Below the pieces are notes generated by a model. It made no database searches. It was not told the origin of the DNA and saw only the letters and a list, made by a program, of their open reading frames with translations. A program made the position numbers and the translations under genes. A stretch of 29,672 nucleotides of DNA from DAOUBF01 sp034432795 (GTDB taxonomy: Bacteria > Chloroflexota > Anaerolineae > DSLN01), in assembly GCA_034432795.1 (NCBI GenBank), contig DAOUBF010000056.1, positions 1 through 29,672 of the forward strand. Direction: 5' to 3'. Of this stretch, positions 21,873 through 28,676 are shown in pieces (within the stretch, counting starts at the first letter, position 1; every line of letters begins with the position of its first letter).

Positions 21873-22220
21873 TCAACGTTCCTCATGGCGCCCCAGGATC
21901 GTGGCCAGGGCACCGCGTTGCGCCAGGGTGTCTGCCAGCACCGCGCGCATCAGGTCCAGCGCCTGGATGACGCGCACATCGGTCAGCGAATACATCACCG
22001 TTGTGCCCAGGCGCTCGGCTCGCGCCATGCCGCGCTCGCGCAGCACCTTGAGATGGCGCGAGACGGTCGGCTGGCTCGTACCCAGCGCGGCGGCCAGTTC
22101 GCCGACGCTCTTGGGGCCGTCGGCAAGCTGGTACAGCAACAGGATGCGCGTCGGATCGGCCAGCGCCTGGCACACCTGGGCGTGGAGCATCCGAATTTCG
22201 GCTTCTTGGGGCTGTTGCAT
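21873..22220 (-). CDS. ArsR/SmtB-family transcriptional regulator
   Basis: This 115-residue winged-helix repressor has the usual family core: VCQALADPTRILLLYQL, then SVGELAAALGTSQPTVSRHL as the recognition helix region, and AERLGTTVMYSLTD as the wing. It has one cysteine (in VCQAL), so it lacks the two-cysteine pair of persulfide sensors such as SqrR/BigR and the CXC metal site of ArsR. The inducer cannot be named. ATG 22220 is preferred because GGAGG lies five bases upstream; ATG 22232 is the alternative. It is the first gene of the respiratory run, 11 bases before the cytochrome c start, and likely binds the inverted repeat at 22246-22271. Confidence 0.88.
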   Translation of the reverse strand: MQQPQEAEIRMLHAQVCQALADPTRILLLYQLADGPKSVGELAAALGTSQPTVSRHLKVLRERGMARAERLGTTVMYSLTDVRVIQALDLMRAVLADTLAQRGALATILGRHEER

Positions 22221-22245
22221 CACTGCCTCCATGTGGGTATCCCTA

Positions 22246-22271
22246 TATGCGTATAGACGAATATTCGCATA
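22246..22271. promoter_or_regulatory. Candidate ArsR-type operator
   Basis: TATGCG (22246-22251) and CGCATA (22266-22271) are inverted arms 14 bases apart, and the right part contains the perfect palindrome CGAATATTCG (22258-22267). The AT-rich interrupted palindrome 26 bases before the regulator's ATG is where ArsR proteins usually bind to repress their own operon. It sits between the divergent regulator and methyltransferase-like genes. Confidence 0.6.
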
Positions 22272-22375
22272 CCAACATAGATCGGCTCTGGGCCAGCCGC
22301 TAGTGAAGAATGTCACATACTTTCGCGCCAAATGTCACTTGCACCCTGTGCGCGGCTGTGCCACAATGCGCCAGC

Positions 22376-23056
22376 ATGAACCAGGCCCTGATTCAGGCGC
22401 AATTTGACCACCACACCGCGGCGGAGAGCGCCAGCGCCAGCCTGTCGCGCCTGCTTGCCCTGTGCTCACCGCAACCGGGCTGGCGTACCCTGGACATCGT
22501 CGCCGCAACGGTCGCCCCACGTCCCCTGGCCCTTGCCATCACCCGGTCGGCCCTCGCTTTGGCGGACGCGGCTGCGCTCCCTTTCGCCGCGGAAGCCTTT
22601 GATCTGGTCACCTGCCGCCTGGCGGCCCACCATTTCCCCGATGTGGCCGCCGCCGTGCGCGAGATGGCGCGGGTGTGCCGGCCCGGCGGCCTGGTCGCCA
22701 TCGCGGACCATATTGTGCCTGTGCACGGCCCCACAGCGCGCTACATCAACGCCTTTGAGAAGCTGCGCGATCCCGCGCATGTGCGCTGTTATGCCCTGCC
22801 GGATTGGGAGGGCTTTTTCGTCGCTGCCGGGCTAGAGGTCATCCATATGGAGGAGGCCCGCCAAACGCTGAACTTCGGCGAGTGGGTCAGCCGCGCCAAC
22901 GTCTCCGCCGCCGACCGTATCCGCCTGGAGGTCCTGCTCCGGCAGGCGCCGGCCTATGCGCGAGAAGCCTTGACGCCAGGGGACGAAGGCGGTAGAATAA
23001 CGTTTAATCTGACTGAGGCGGTCGTCATTGGGCGGCGACAGGAGGCAGCCGAATGA
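22376..23056 (+). CDS. Class I methyltransferase-like protein lacking the SAM glycine loop
   Basis: This 226-residue protein matches the YcgJ/UbiE-like methyltransferases in its later part: ADAAALPFAAEAFDLVTCRL, AAHHFPDVAAAVREMARV, RPGGLVAIADHIVP, then FEKLRDPAHVRCYALPDWEG. The N terminus MNQALIQAQFDHHTA is also family-like. However, between LDIVAATVAP and LADAAALPF the usual GxGxG motif I and the acidic motif II are missing, as if some 25-40 residues were lost and replaced. It may be catalytically dead or changed in function. The ATG at 22376 is almost at the presumed transcript start (TTGCAC 22339, CACAAT 22362). It overlaps the antitoxin gene by ATGA. Confidence 0.75.
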   Translation: MNQALIQAQFDHHTAAESASASLSRLLALCSPQPGWRTLDIVAATVAPRPLALAITRSALALADAAALPFAAEAFDLVTCRLAAHHFPDVAAAVREMARVCRPGGLVAIADHIVPVHGPTARYINAFEKLRDPAHVRCYALPDWEGFFVAAGLEVIHMEEARQTLNFGEWVSRANVSAADRIRLEVLLRQAPAYAREALTPGDEGGRITFNLTEAVVIGRRQEAAE

Positions 23057-23361
23057 GCCGATTTATCCGTGCAAGTGAAGCCCGCGATCAGATTGAATCT
23101 ATCATCGCGGATGTCGTTGACAGCGGCGAGCCGGTTCTCTTGGGGCGGAACGGTGAGCCTGAGGTTGTTTTGGTGCCTTACAAGGACTATATCAAAGATA
23201 GAGGTCCCCTAGGCACAACCGAAGACATGGAGCTTGATGCTGAGTTTGATGCGATGCTTGACCAAGCTCATGAGCATTTTAAGAGCTGGCTAGCGGAGCG
23301 CGGCTATGACCCGGAGACTCTAAGTGAAGAGGACGTAGAGCGGATTATCCGTGAAGCGTGA
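23053..23361 (+). CDS. Phd/YefM-like antitoxin
   Basis: This 102-residue protein begins with a Phd-like DNA-binding fold: RFIRASEARDQIESIIADV, then GEPVLLGRNGEPEVVLVPY. The second half is acidic (AEFDAMLDQAHEHFKSWLAE) and would wrap the toxin. GGAGG lies eight bases before the ATG, which overlaps the methyltransferase-like stop. The gene is less GC-rich than its neighbours, suggesting transfer. It overlaps the broken PIN toxin gene by 11 bases, the usual type II toxin-antitoxin order. Confidence 0.85.
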   Translation: MSRFIRASEARDQIESIIADVVDSGEPVLLGRNGEPEVVLVPYKDYIKDRGPLGTTEDMELDAEFDAMLDQAHEHFKSWLAERGYDPETLSEEDVERIIREA

Positions 23362-23776
23362 TCCGCTCCGCGTGGTGATTGATACAAACGTGATGATCTC
23401 CGGCCTGTTCTGGCGGGGAGCATCTTTTTAGGTACTCCGTGCATGGCGGGCTGGGCGATTTCGCCTGATTTATTCAACGGCTCTATTGAATGAGTTGACC
23501 GAACGGCTGAGGGACAAGTTCCTTCTACCTGAAGCCAAGAGCGATCTTCTGAGTCGTCGGATTGTGCGATATGGTATACATGTCAGGCCACGAGTGCGTG
23601 TAGATATTTGTCGGGATCCGAGAGACAACATGCTGCTGGAAGCAGCGCTCGCCGGTCGCGCTGATTATCTCGTATCAGGCGACGAAGATCTGACTATTCT
23701 AGGGCAGTTTCGTGGCATTGCTATCGTAACACCACGGGAGTTCTTGGACGTCTTATCAAAGTGGAAAAAACAGTAA
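23351..23776 (+). pseudogene. PIN-domain toxin interrupted by one in-frame TAG
   Basis: Read from GTG 23351, the frame gives VVIDTNVMISGLFWRGASF, then TAG (23429-23431), then VLRAWRAGRFRLIYSTALLN and on to the end with no other stop. PIN features survive on both sides: the first Asp in VVIDTNV, Glu in LLNELTERL, Asp in RDPRDNMLLEAAL and SGDEDL. A full protein would be about 140 residues, the usual size for COG1569 VapC-like RNases. A single CAG-to-TAG change would explain it. The second part could be started at TTG 23486 but would lack the first catalytic Asp. It overlaps both neighbours. Confidence 0.8.
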
Positions 23777-25098
23777 CAGGGCGCTATCACCTTCTGATTG
23801 AAGGCTGTCAAATGAATTACGCGGACGTCCGGCGGGTGGCGTCCCAATTGGAGAAGGCCGGCTTTCGGGCGACGGACCAGCCGGAGCAGGCCGACGTGCT
23901 CATCCTGGAGACCTGCACGGTGCGGCAGAGCGCCGAGGACAAGGTTTACGGCTGGCTCACGTATCTGAAGCCGCTGAAGGAGCGCAAGCCGGACACCGTC
24001 ATCGCGGTGATGGGCTGCCTGGTCGGCGTCAAGGGCAACCGCGCCCTCCAGCAGCGCTTCCCCTTCGTGGACGTGTTCATGCCGCCCTCCTCGGACGGCA
24101 CACCCCTGCTCGCCTATCTCCAGCAGCATGAGGCCTACCGGCTGGAGCAGGAGGCCGTAGCCGAACGCTTCGCCATCCAGGATGGCGACCTGGTGTTGCC
24201 GGAGCACGAACGCAACCGCCTGGTCTCGGCGCCGGTGGCCGTCGTTTATGGCTGCTCCCACGCCTGCACCTTCTGCGTCATCCCCCTGAAGCGCGGGCCA
24301 GAGCGCAGCCGCTCCATCGGCGAGATCGTCCAGGAGGTGCGCGCGCTCGTCAGGCAGGGCGTGAAGGAGGTCCAGCTCCTGGGGCAAATTGTGGACCGCT
24401 ACGGCAAGGACGTGCCCGATGGGCCGGACCTGGCCGACCTGTTGCGCGCCGTCCACCAGGTGGAGGGCCTGGAGCGCATCCGCTTCCTCACGTCCCACCC
24501 CAACTACATGAGCGACCGTATTTTGGAGGCGGTGGCCGAATTGCCCAAGGTCTGCGAGCATATTGAGGTGCCGGTTCAGGCGGGCGATGACGAGGTGCTG
24601 CGGAATATGCGGCGCGGTTACACCGCTGAGGACTATCGCCGCCTGATTGCGCGCATCCGCGAGATAATCCCCAACGCAAGTATCGCCACCGACATCATCG
24701 TGGGCTTCCCCGGCGAGACCGAGGAACAATTCCAGCGAACCTACGACCTGCTGGCCGAGCTTAAGCTGGATGTGGCCCATATCGCCAAATACTCGCCGCG
24801 CCCCGGCACGGTCTCGGCCCGGCGTATGGTGGATGACGTGCCACCGGAAGAGAAGGAGCGGCGGCGCAAGGCGCTGGACGACCTGCAGGCGCAAATCGCC
24901 GCCGAAATCAACAGCCGCTACCTGGGCCAGACGGTGGAGGTGCTGGTAGAGGGGGAGCACAAGGGCAAGTGGCGCGGACGCACACGCACCAACAAGCTGG
25001 TCTTCTTTGAAGACGGGCGCGACTGGCGCGGCAAGCTGGCCCAGGTGACCATCACCTGGACCGGGCCTTGGTCCATGCAAGGCGTGGTCACGCCCTGA
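23761..25098 (+). CDS. miaB: MiaB-family tRNA methylthiotransferase
   Basis: This 445-residue radical-SAM enzyme adds a methylthio group to N6-isopentenyladenosine at position 37 of tRNAs reading UNN codons. The N-terminal domain holds Cys16 (EGCQMNYAD), Cys52 (ETCTVR) and Cys86 (MGCLVG) for the second cluster. The radical-SAM triad is Cys165/169/172 in YGCSHACTFCVIP. EVQLLGQIVDRYG, HIEVPVQAGDDEVLRNMRRG and DIIVGFPGETEEQF are typical, and a TRAM domain ends the protein (YLGQTVEVLVEGEHKGK). VIPLKRGPERSR resembles MiaB (VVPYTRGxExSR) more than RimO. The GTG at 23761 overlaps the end of the PIN remnant by 16 bases; it puts strand one right before Cys16. Confidence 0.9.
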   Translation: MEKTVTGRYHLLIEGCQMNYADVRRVASQLEKAGFRATDQPEQADVLILETCTVRQSAEDKVYGWLTYLKPLKERKPDTVIAVMGCLVGVKGNRALQQRFPFVDVFMPPSSDGTPLLAYLQQHEAYRLEQEAVAERFAIQDGDLVLPEHERNRLVSAPVAVVYGCSHACTFCVIPLKRGPERSRSIGEIVQEVRALVRQGVKEVQLLGQIVDRYGKDVPDGPDLADLLRAVHQVEGLERIRFLTSHPNYMSDRILEAVAELPKVCEHIEVPVQAGDDEVLRNMRRGYTAEDYRRLIARIREIIPNASIATDIIVGFPGETEEQFQRTYDLLAELKLDVAHIAKYSPRPGTVSARRMVDDVPPEEKERRRKALDDLQAQIAAEINSRYLGQTVEVLVEGEHKGKWRGRTRTNKLVFFEDGRDWRGKLAQVTITWTGPWSMQGVVTP

Positions 25099-25122
25099 GC
25101 CTCTGACCCGCGCCCTTCACTT

Positions 25123-25140
25123 CCCCTGTCAGGGGAGGGG
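25123..25140. repeat. Small C-run/G-run hairpin remnant
   Basis: CCCCT (25123-25127) pairs with AGGGG (25131-25135), followed by another AGGGG. It is a short copy of the family seen at 6542 and 15625, just upstream of the terminator. Confidence 0.35.
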
Positions 25141-25150
25141 TTAGAAATGC

Positions 25151-25187
25151 AAAAGGCCATCCTTGATTTCAAGGATGGCCTTTTTAA
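25151..25187. terminator. Strong bidirectional intrinsic terminator
   Basis: AAAAGGCCATCCTTG (25151-25165) and CAAGGATGGCCTTTT (25170-25184) form a perfect 15-pair stem with loop ATTT, followed by T on the plus strand and by the complementary T-run on the minus strand. It ends the MiaB transcript and, from the other side, that of the HTH gene. Confidence 0.92.
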
Positions 25188-25226
25188 ATCGCCTGCCAGC
25201 AGAGGACGTACCCGTCCCCGGAGACG

Positions 25227-25252
25227 TGGGGCCAGCAAAGCGGCTGGCCCCA
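25227..25252. terminator. Hairpin downstream of the small HTH gene
   Basis: TGGGGCCAGC (25227-25236) and GCTGGCCCCA (25243-25252) pair perfectly around AAAGCG. There is no T-run. It lies between the HTH gene's stop and the strong terminator and may help end or protect that transcript. Confidence 0.4.
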
Positions 25253-25296
25253 TATACGAGACCGTCTATATTCTCCCTGGGGGCTGGCTGGAGAGA

Positions 25297-25506
25297 TCAG
25301 GCCGAGAGGCGCCGCTTCTCTTGCAGCCAGTTGTCAAAGTCCACCCGGGCAATGCGCCACCCCCGGCCCACTTTATAAGCGGGCAACTCCTTCTGTCCGA
25401 TCCAGCGACGTACGGTGAAGATGGAGACTTTGAGTGTATCAGCCACCTCCTGCGGAGTTAAGAACATCTCTTGTTGTGGGCGTGCCATCAGCTTCGTCAG
25501 TTGCAT
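25297..25506 (-). CDS. Small MerR/excisionase-type helix-turn-helix protein
   Basis: This 69-residue protein has the HTH_17 (excisionase-like) fold: EMFLTPQEVADTLKVSIFTV as helix-turn-helix, RRWIGQKELPAYKVG as wing and GWRIARVDFDNWLQ as last helix. Such proteins bind DNA as phage or plasmid excisionases or as small regulators. ATG 25506 is preferred, with GTAGGAG six bases upstream; 25512 is too close to that site. No integrase or attachment site is visible, so a regulatory role, perhaps on the divergent exporter operon whose promoter is about 120 bases away, is possible. Confidence 0.85.
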   Translation of the reverse strand: MQLTKLMARPQQEMFLTPQEVADTLKVSIFTVRRWIGQKELPAYKVGRGWRIARVDFDNWLQEKRRLSA

Positions 25507-25630
25507 CTTCATCTCCTACGGGCAGTGCACACAGTCGGCTAAAGCGTACCACAAGGTGGTGCAAGGGACTATAGGATTTTGGTCACGATAGTAAGACCTA
25601 CGAAATTGACGCAACGGCGCATGAGGGGGC

Positions 25631-25658
25631 TTGACATTCTCAATTCTTGTGTTATAAT
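25631..25658 (+). promoter_or_regulatory. Consensus sigma-70 promoter of the ABC exporter operon
   Basis: Perfect TTGACA (25631-25636) and perfect TATAAT (25653-25658) are 16 bases apart in an AT-rich stretch unlike the rest of the window. The inverted arms GCTTGA (25629-25634) and TCAAGC (25661-25666) bracket the promoter and could be an operator. The leader to ATG 25728 is about 60 bases. Confidence 0.85.
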
Positions 25659-25727
25659 AATCAAGCCTGGTCTTTATATTTATAAACTACGACTTCAATT
25701 TTATGAAGCGAGATGAAAGGAAGCCCT

Positions 25728-26741
25728 ATGGTACCTCAACCCGGTCACGTCCGCATTGAGAACCTGACCAAGGTGTATCACACCCGCCAGCGCCGGGGGC
25801 TGTTCAGGGCCGAGGAGACAGAGGTCATCGCGCTCAAAGACCTGTCACTTGAAATCCACCCTGGCGAGGTCTTTGGCCTGCTCGGCCCGAACGGCGCAGG
25901 CAAGACAACGCTCATCAAATGCCTCACCACCCTGCTCCTACCCACCAGCGGCAACGCCTGGATCAACGGCTATCACCTGACCGCGCAGGATAACGAAATC
26001 CGGGCGAGTGTGGGCTGTATGCTCATGGGTGAGCGCGGGCTGTACTGGAAGCTGACCGGGCGCGAGAACCTGATCTTCTTCGGCGCGTTGTACCACTTCA
26101 GCCCCGCCGAGCGCCGCCGCCGCGCTGACGCGATTATTGAGCAACTAGGCTTACAGGACCTGGCCGACCGCACGGTGGAGACCTACTCTTCCGGTCAGAA
26201 GATGAAGTTCGCCTTCGCCAAGGCGCTGATCAACGACGCGCCCTTACTGATCCTGGATGAGCCGACCAACACGCTGGACCTGCCCTCTGCCCGTGAACTG
26301 CGCGCCGTTGTGCGCGAATTGAACCAGGCGGGCAAGACCGTCATCTATACCACCCACATCATGTCTGAGGCCGAGACGATGTGCGACCGTGTGGCGATCA
26401 TTGACCGGGGGCAGGTGCTGGCCCTGGGGACAGTAGCCGAGCTGAAAGCCTCGTTGGGCCGCGATCAGGTCATCCGCATTGAAGGTGTCATCTCCGCACA
26501 GGCCAGCCAGGCGGTCAAACGCCTGCCAGGGGTTATACAGGCCACACTCGCCGCTGTCAATGGGCGCAACCAACTTACCGTTGTGGCGCAGGATGAACAC
26601 CTCTTGCTGCCGCGCTTGATTGAAACGCTGATCGCCCACCGGGCCGTCGTGCAGAAGATCGCCCCGGAGGAAACCACGCTGGAAGATGTGTTTATCGCCC
26701 GTACGGGCCGCACCCTGGCCGAGGACACCCGGATCAAATGA
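25728..26741 (+). CDS. ABC-2 exporter ATP-binding protein (DrrA-like)
   Basis: This 337-residue ATPase powers the two permeases that follow. Walker A is GPNGAGKT (53-60), the signature is YSSGQKMKFAFA (153 on, YSSGQ in place of LSGGQ), Walker B is LLILDEPT (173-180) and the H-loop is His210 in TTHIMSE. The Q-loop glutamine is replaced within CMLMGERGLYWKLTG, which is common in DrrA/NodI-like exporters. A C-terminal domain of about 90 residues follows, as in DrrA. ATG 25728 follows AAAGGA by six bases; an upstream ATG at 25713 is less likely. It overlaps the first permease gene by ATGA. Substrate is unknown (drug, lipid or glycan). Confidence 0.92.
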   Translation: MVPQPGHVRIENLTKVYHTRQRRGLFRAEETEVIALKDLSLEIHPGEVFGLLGPNGAGKTTLIKCLTTLLLPTSGNAWINGYHLTAQDNEIRASVGCMLMGERGLYWKLTGRENLIFFGALYHFSPAERRRRADAIIEQLGLQDLADRTVETYSSGQKMKFAFAKALINDAPLLILDEPTNTLDLPSARELRAVVRELNQAGKTVIYTTHIMSEAETMCDRVAIIDRGQVLALGTVAELKASLGRDQVIRIEGVISAQASQAVKRLPGVIQATLAAVNGRNQLTVVAQDEHLLLPRLIETLIAHRAVVQKIAPEETTLEDVFIARTGRTLAEDTRIK

Positions 26742-27592
26742 GCGCCGCCATCGCCCATCCCACTTTCCGACAGAAGCTGTCCGCAGCCCTGGCCGAAACC
26801 TGGCTGCGGCTGCTGAACATCAGCCGCTATCCCGGCCAGCTTGCCCTGGAGATCATCATCCCCATTGTCTTCGCCGCCATGCCCATGCTGCTGGGCCGCG
26901 CCAGCGGCGGTGCAAATGCCGCCGCCAACTTTCAGGCAAATACGGGCACAGCCAACTACGTGGCTTACCTGCTGATCGGCTCTAATGTGTTCATGATCGT
27001 CACATCGGCCTTCTGGCACATCGCCTACTGGCTGCGTTTTGAGCAGGAGACGGGCACGCTGGAGGCGATCTACCTCACGCCCACCAGCAGCCTGACGCTG
27101 GCCAGTGGCGTGGCGATCTACAGCACAATTCGCAGCCTGACCTCAACGATCATCGCTTACCTGGTCGGCTGCCTGATCTTCGGCGTCAACCCGTTCCAGG
27201 GCGACATACTGCTGGCCCTGGCCTTCATCCTCATCGGGCTGATCCCCCTATATGGCCTCGCCTTCCTGTTCGGGGCACTCGTGCTCAAGGTCAAAGAGTC
27301 AAATGCGCTCGTCAACCTGATGCAGTGGCTGGTCAGCTTCCTGATGGGTATCTTCTTCCCGGTGACGGTGCTACCGCCGCTCGTGCGTGCGCTCGCGCTG
27401 CTCTTCCCGCCCACCTGGATGGTGAACGGCGTGCGCTCAGCGCTTCTAGGCGTTGGCTTCTTCTTTGGGACATGGTATCGGGATATGGCGGTGCTGTGGG
27501 CCGCGCTCCTGTTCACACCGCTGCTCAGTATCTGGGTGTTTCACCGTGTTGAGCACAATATCCGCCGCCACGAAGGGATGGGAGAGTTCTGA
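26738..27592 (+). CDS. ABC-2 type permease, first subunit
   Basis: This 284-residue protein has six hydrophobic segments: ALEIIIPIVFAAMPMLLG, then YLLIGSNVFMIVTSAFWHI, RFEQETGTLEAIYLTPTS (the typical cytoplasmic loop with the E-x-G-T-L-E motif of DrrB/NodJ-like permeases), and LMQWLVSFLMGIFFPVTVLP near the end. It would form half of the exporter channel. ATGA overlap with the ATPase gene; the stop shares one base with the next start. Confidence 0.9.
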   Translation: MSAAIAHPTFRQKLSAALAETWLRLLNISRYPGQLALEIIIPIVFAAMPMLLGRASGGANAAANFQANTGTANYVAYLLIGSNVFMIVTSAFWHIAYWLRFEQETGTLEAIYLTPTSSLTLASGVAIYSTIRSLTSTIIAYLVGCLIFGVNPFQGDILLALAFILIGLIPLYGLAFLFGALVLKVKESNALVNLMQWLVSFLMGIFFPVTVLPPLVRALALLFPPTWMVNGVRSALLGVGFFFGTWYRDMAVLWAALLFTPLLSIWVFHRVEHNIRRHEGMGEF

Positions 27593-28458
27593 TGATAAGG
27601 TACTCAACGGATTCTCTCAACAGAACCGGGGTCATTCAGTGGTTGAGCACGCTCATTGCCATGTCGCGCAAAGAGCTGACGATCATGACGCGCTACCCGG
27701 TTGAGTTCATCGCCAGCTTCGGCCAGGTGTTCCTGATCATCGCCGTGTTCACGCTCGCCAGCCTGATGTTCACGCGCGAGGGTGTGCGCAACGCCGGCGA
27801 AGCCAGCACCTTTATCTCTGGTCTGGTGGTTTATGGCTTTGTCTTGTTCTTGTTCCTGAGTGACACGCTATGGACCATCGGCTACAACATCCGCCGGGAA
27901 CAGAAGCAAGGCACATTGGAGCAACTCTACCTCAGCCCGGCATCCAAGACCGCCAGCCTGATCTCGCGTGTCGCCGTCACGCTGGTCTGGACGGGGCTGT
28001 TGTCGCTCACATCGGGCTGGCTGATGAGCGCGATGATCGGCAAGCTGCCTTTTGAGAACGTCCCGTTAGGTCTCTTCGTCCTGATCATGACGCTTTCCGG
28101 CACGTTCGGCGTGGGCTTCGCTTTCGCCGCGCTGACGTTGCGCGTGCGCGAAGCCGGGCAGACGCTTGCCAACCTGGCTCAATTCACCTTCATGGTCCTT
28201 TGCGCCCCGTTCTTCCCCTTTCAGGCGTTGCCGGGCTGGATACAGACCGTCTCCCGCCTCATCCCGCTGTCTTATGGCGTGGACCTCTTCCGCTCCACGT
28301 TAATGGGCTATCCGGCGGGTTTCCCTGAGCTTGCGCCGGTGGACATTGAACTCATTATCGTCACGGCCTTCGGGCTGCTCATGCCTGTGCTGGGGCTATG
28401 GTTGTATCGTCAGGAGGAGGACCGTGCCCGGCGCAACGGCAGTCTATCGGAGTACTGA
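27592..28458 (+). CDS. ABC-2 type permease, second subunit
   Basis: This 288-residue protein is a paralogue of the previous one: after a polar N terminus, ELTIMTRYPVEFIASFGQVF, then RREQKQGTLEQLYLSPAS as the same cytoplasmic loop motif, SGTFGVGFAFAALTLRVREA and FMVLCAPFFPFQALPGW. Two unlike permeases and one ATPase form a likely heterodimeric exporter. GGGAG lies seven bases before ATG 27592; a shorter start at 27661 is possible. Downstream it converges on the tRNA gene. Confidence 0.9.
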   Translation: MIRYSTDSLNRTGVIQWLSTLIAMSRKELTIMTRYPVEFIASFGQVFLIIAVFTLASLMFTREGVRNAGEASTFISGLVVYGFVLFLFLSDTLWTIGYNIRREQKQGTLEQLYLSPASKTASLISRVAVTLVWTGLLSLTSGWLMSAMIGKLPFENVPLGLFVLIMTLSGTFGVGFAFAALTLRVREAGQTLANLAQFTFMVLCAPFFPFQALPGWIQTVSRLIPLSYGVDLFRSTLMGYPAGFPELAPVDIELIIVTAFGLLMPVLGLWLYRQEEDRARRNGSLSEY

Positions 28459-28523
28459 ATTCACCCTGACCACAAGAGGGGGCACACGCTGCCCAACGAT
28501 TGTCGGACAATCACTGGACGCAG

Positions 28524-28607
28524 TGCCGGAGGTGGGACTTGAACCCACACGAGGTCGCCCTCAGCGGTTTTTGAGACCGCCCTGTCTGCCTGTTCCAGCA
28601 CTCCGGC
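28524..28607 (-). tRNA. tRNA-Leu (anticodon CAA)
   Basis: Read on the minus strand, the acceptor arms GCCGGAG and CTCCGGC pair fully with discriminator A. The anticodon stem GCGGT/ACCGC encloses the loop CTCAAAA, giving anticodon CAA for UUG. The long variable arm (GAGG/CCTC) is typical of class II leucine tRNAs. The T arm is GTGGG-TTCAAGT-CCCAC. The 84 bases match tRNA-Leu, and the 3' CCA is not encoded (CTG follows). Confidence 0.96.
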
Positions 28608-28636
28608 TTAACCTTCTACGTAAACCCTAGTATAAT
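28608..28636 (+). promoter_or_regulatory. Candidate promoter of the ECF sigma gene
   Basis: TTAACC (28608-28613) and perfect TATAAT (28631-28636) are 17 bases apart. The -35 abuts the tRNA 5' end, and the -10 overlaps the tRNA promoter's -10 on the other strand. Confidence 0.5.
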
Positions 28637-28657
28637 CGGCAATGGCTGTTTGGTCAA
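28629..28657 (-). promoter_or_regulatory. Promoter of the tRNA-Leu gene
   Basis: On the minus strand, TTGACC (28652-28657) is 17 bases from TATACT (28629-28634), each one mismatch from consensus. The start would be about 15 bases before the tRNA, leaving a short leader for RNase P to remove. Confidence 0.7.
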
Positions 28658-28676
28658 GGGCCAACGAGAACCGGGC

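Noticed and set aside
23665..25080. Minus-strand open frame of 471 residues
   Set aside because: It is the complement of the miaB-like gene; composition is His/Gln/Asp-rich without domains.
25297..25506. Prophage or integrative element around the excisionase-like gene
   Set aside because: There is no integrase, phage gene or direct attachment repeat nearby, and the tRNA-Leu gene has no visible partial copy in the window.
28498..28512. Palindrome GATTGTC-G-GACAATC as terminator
   Set aside because: The loop is only one base unless the stem opens, there is no T-run on either strand, and it lies just past the tRNA 3' end, so I do not call it.
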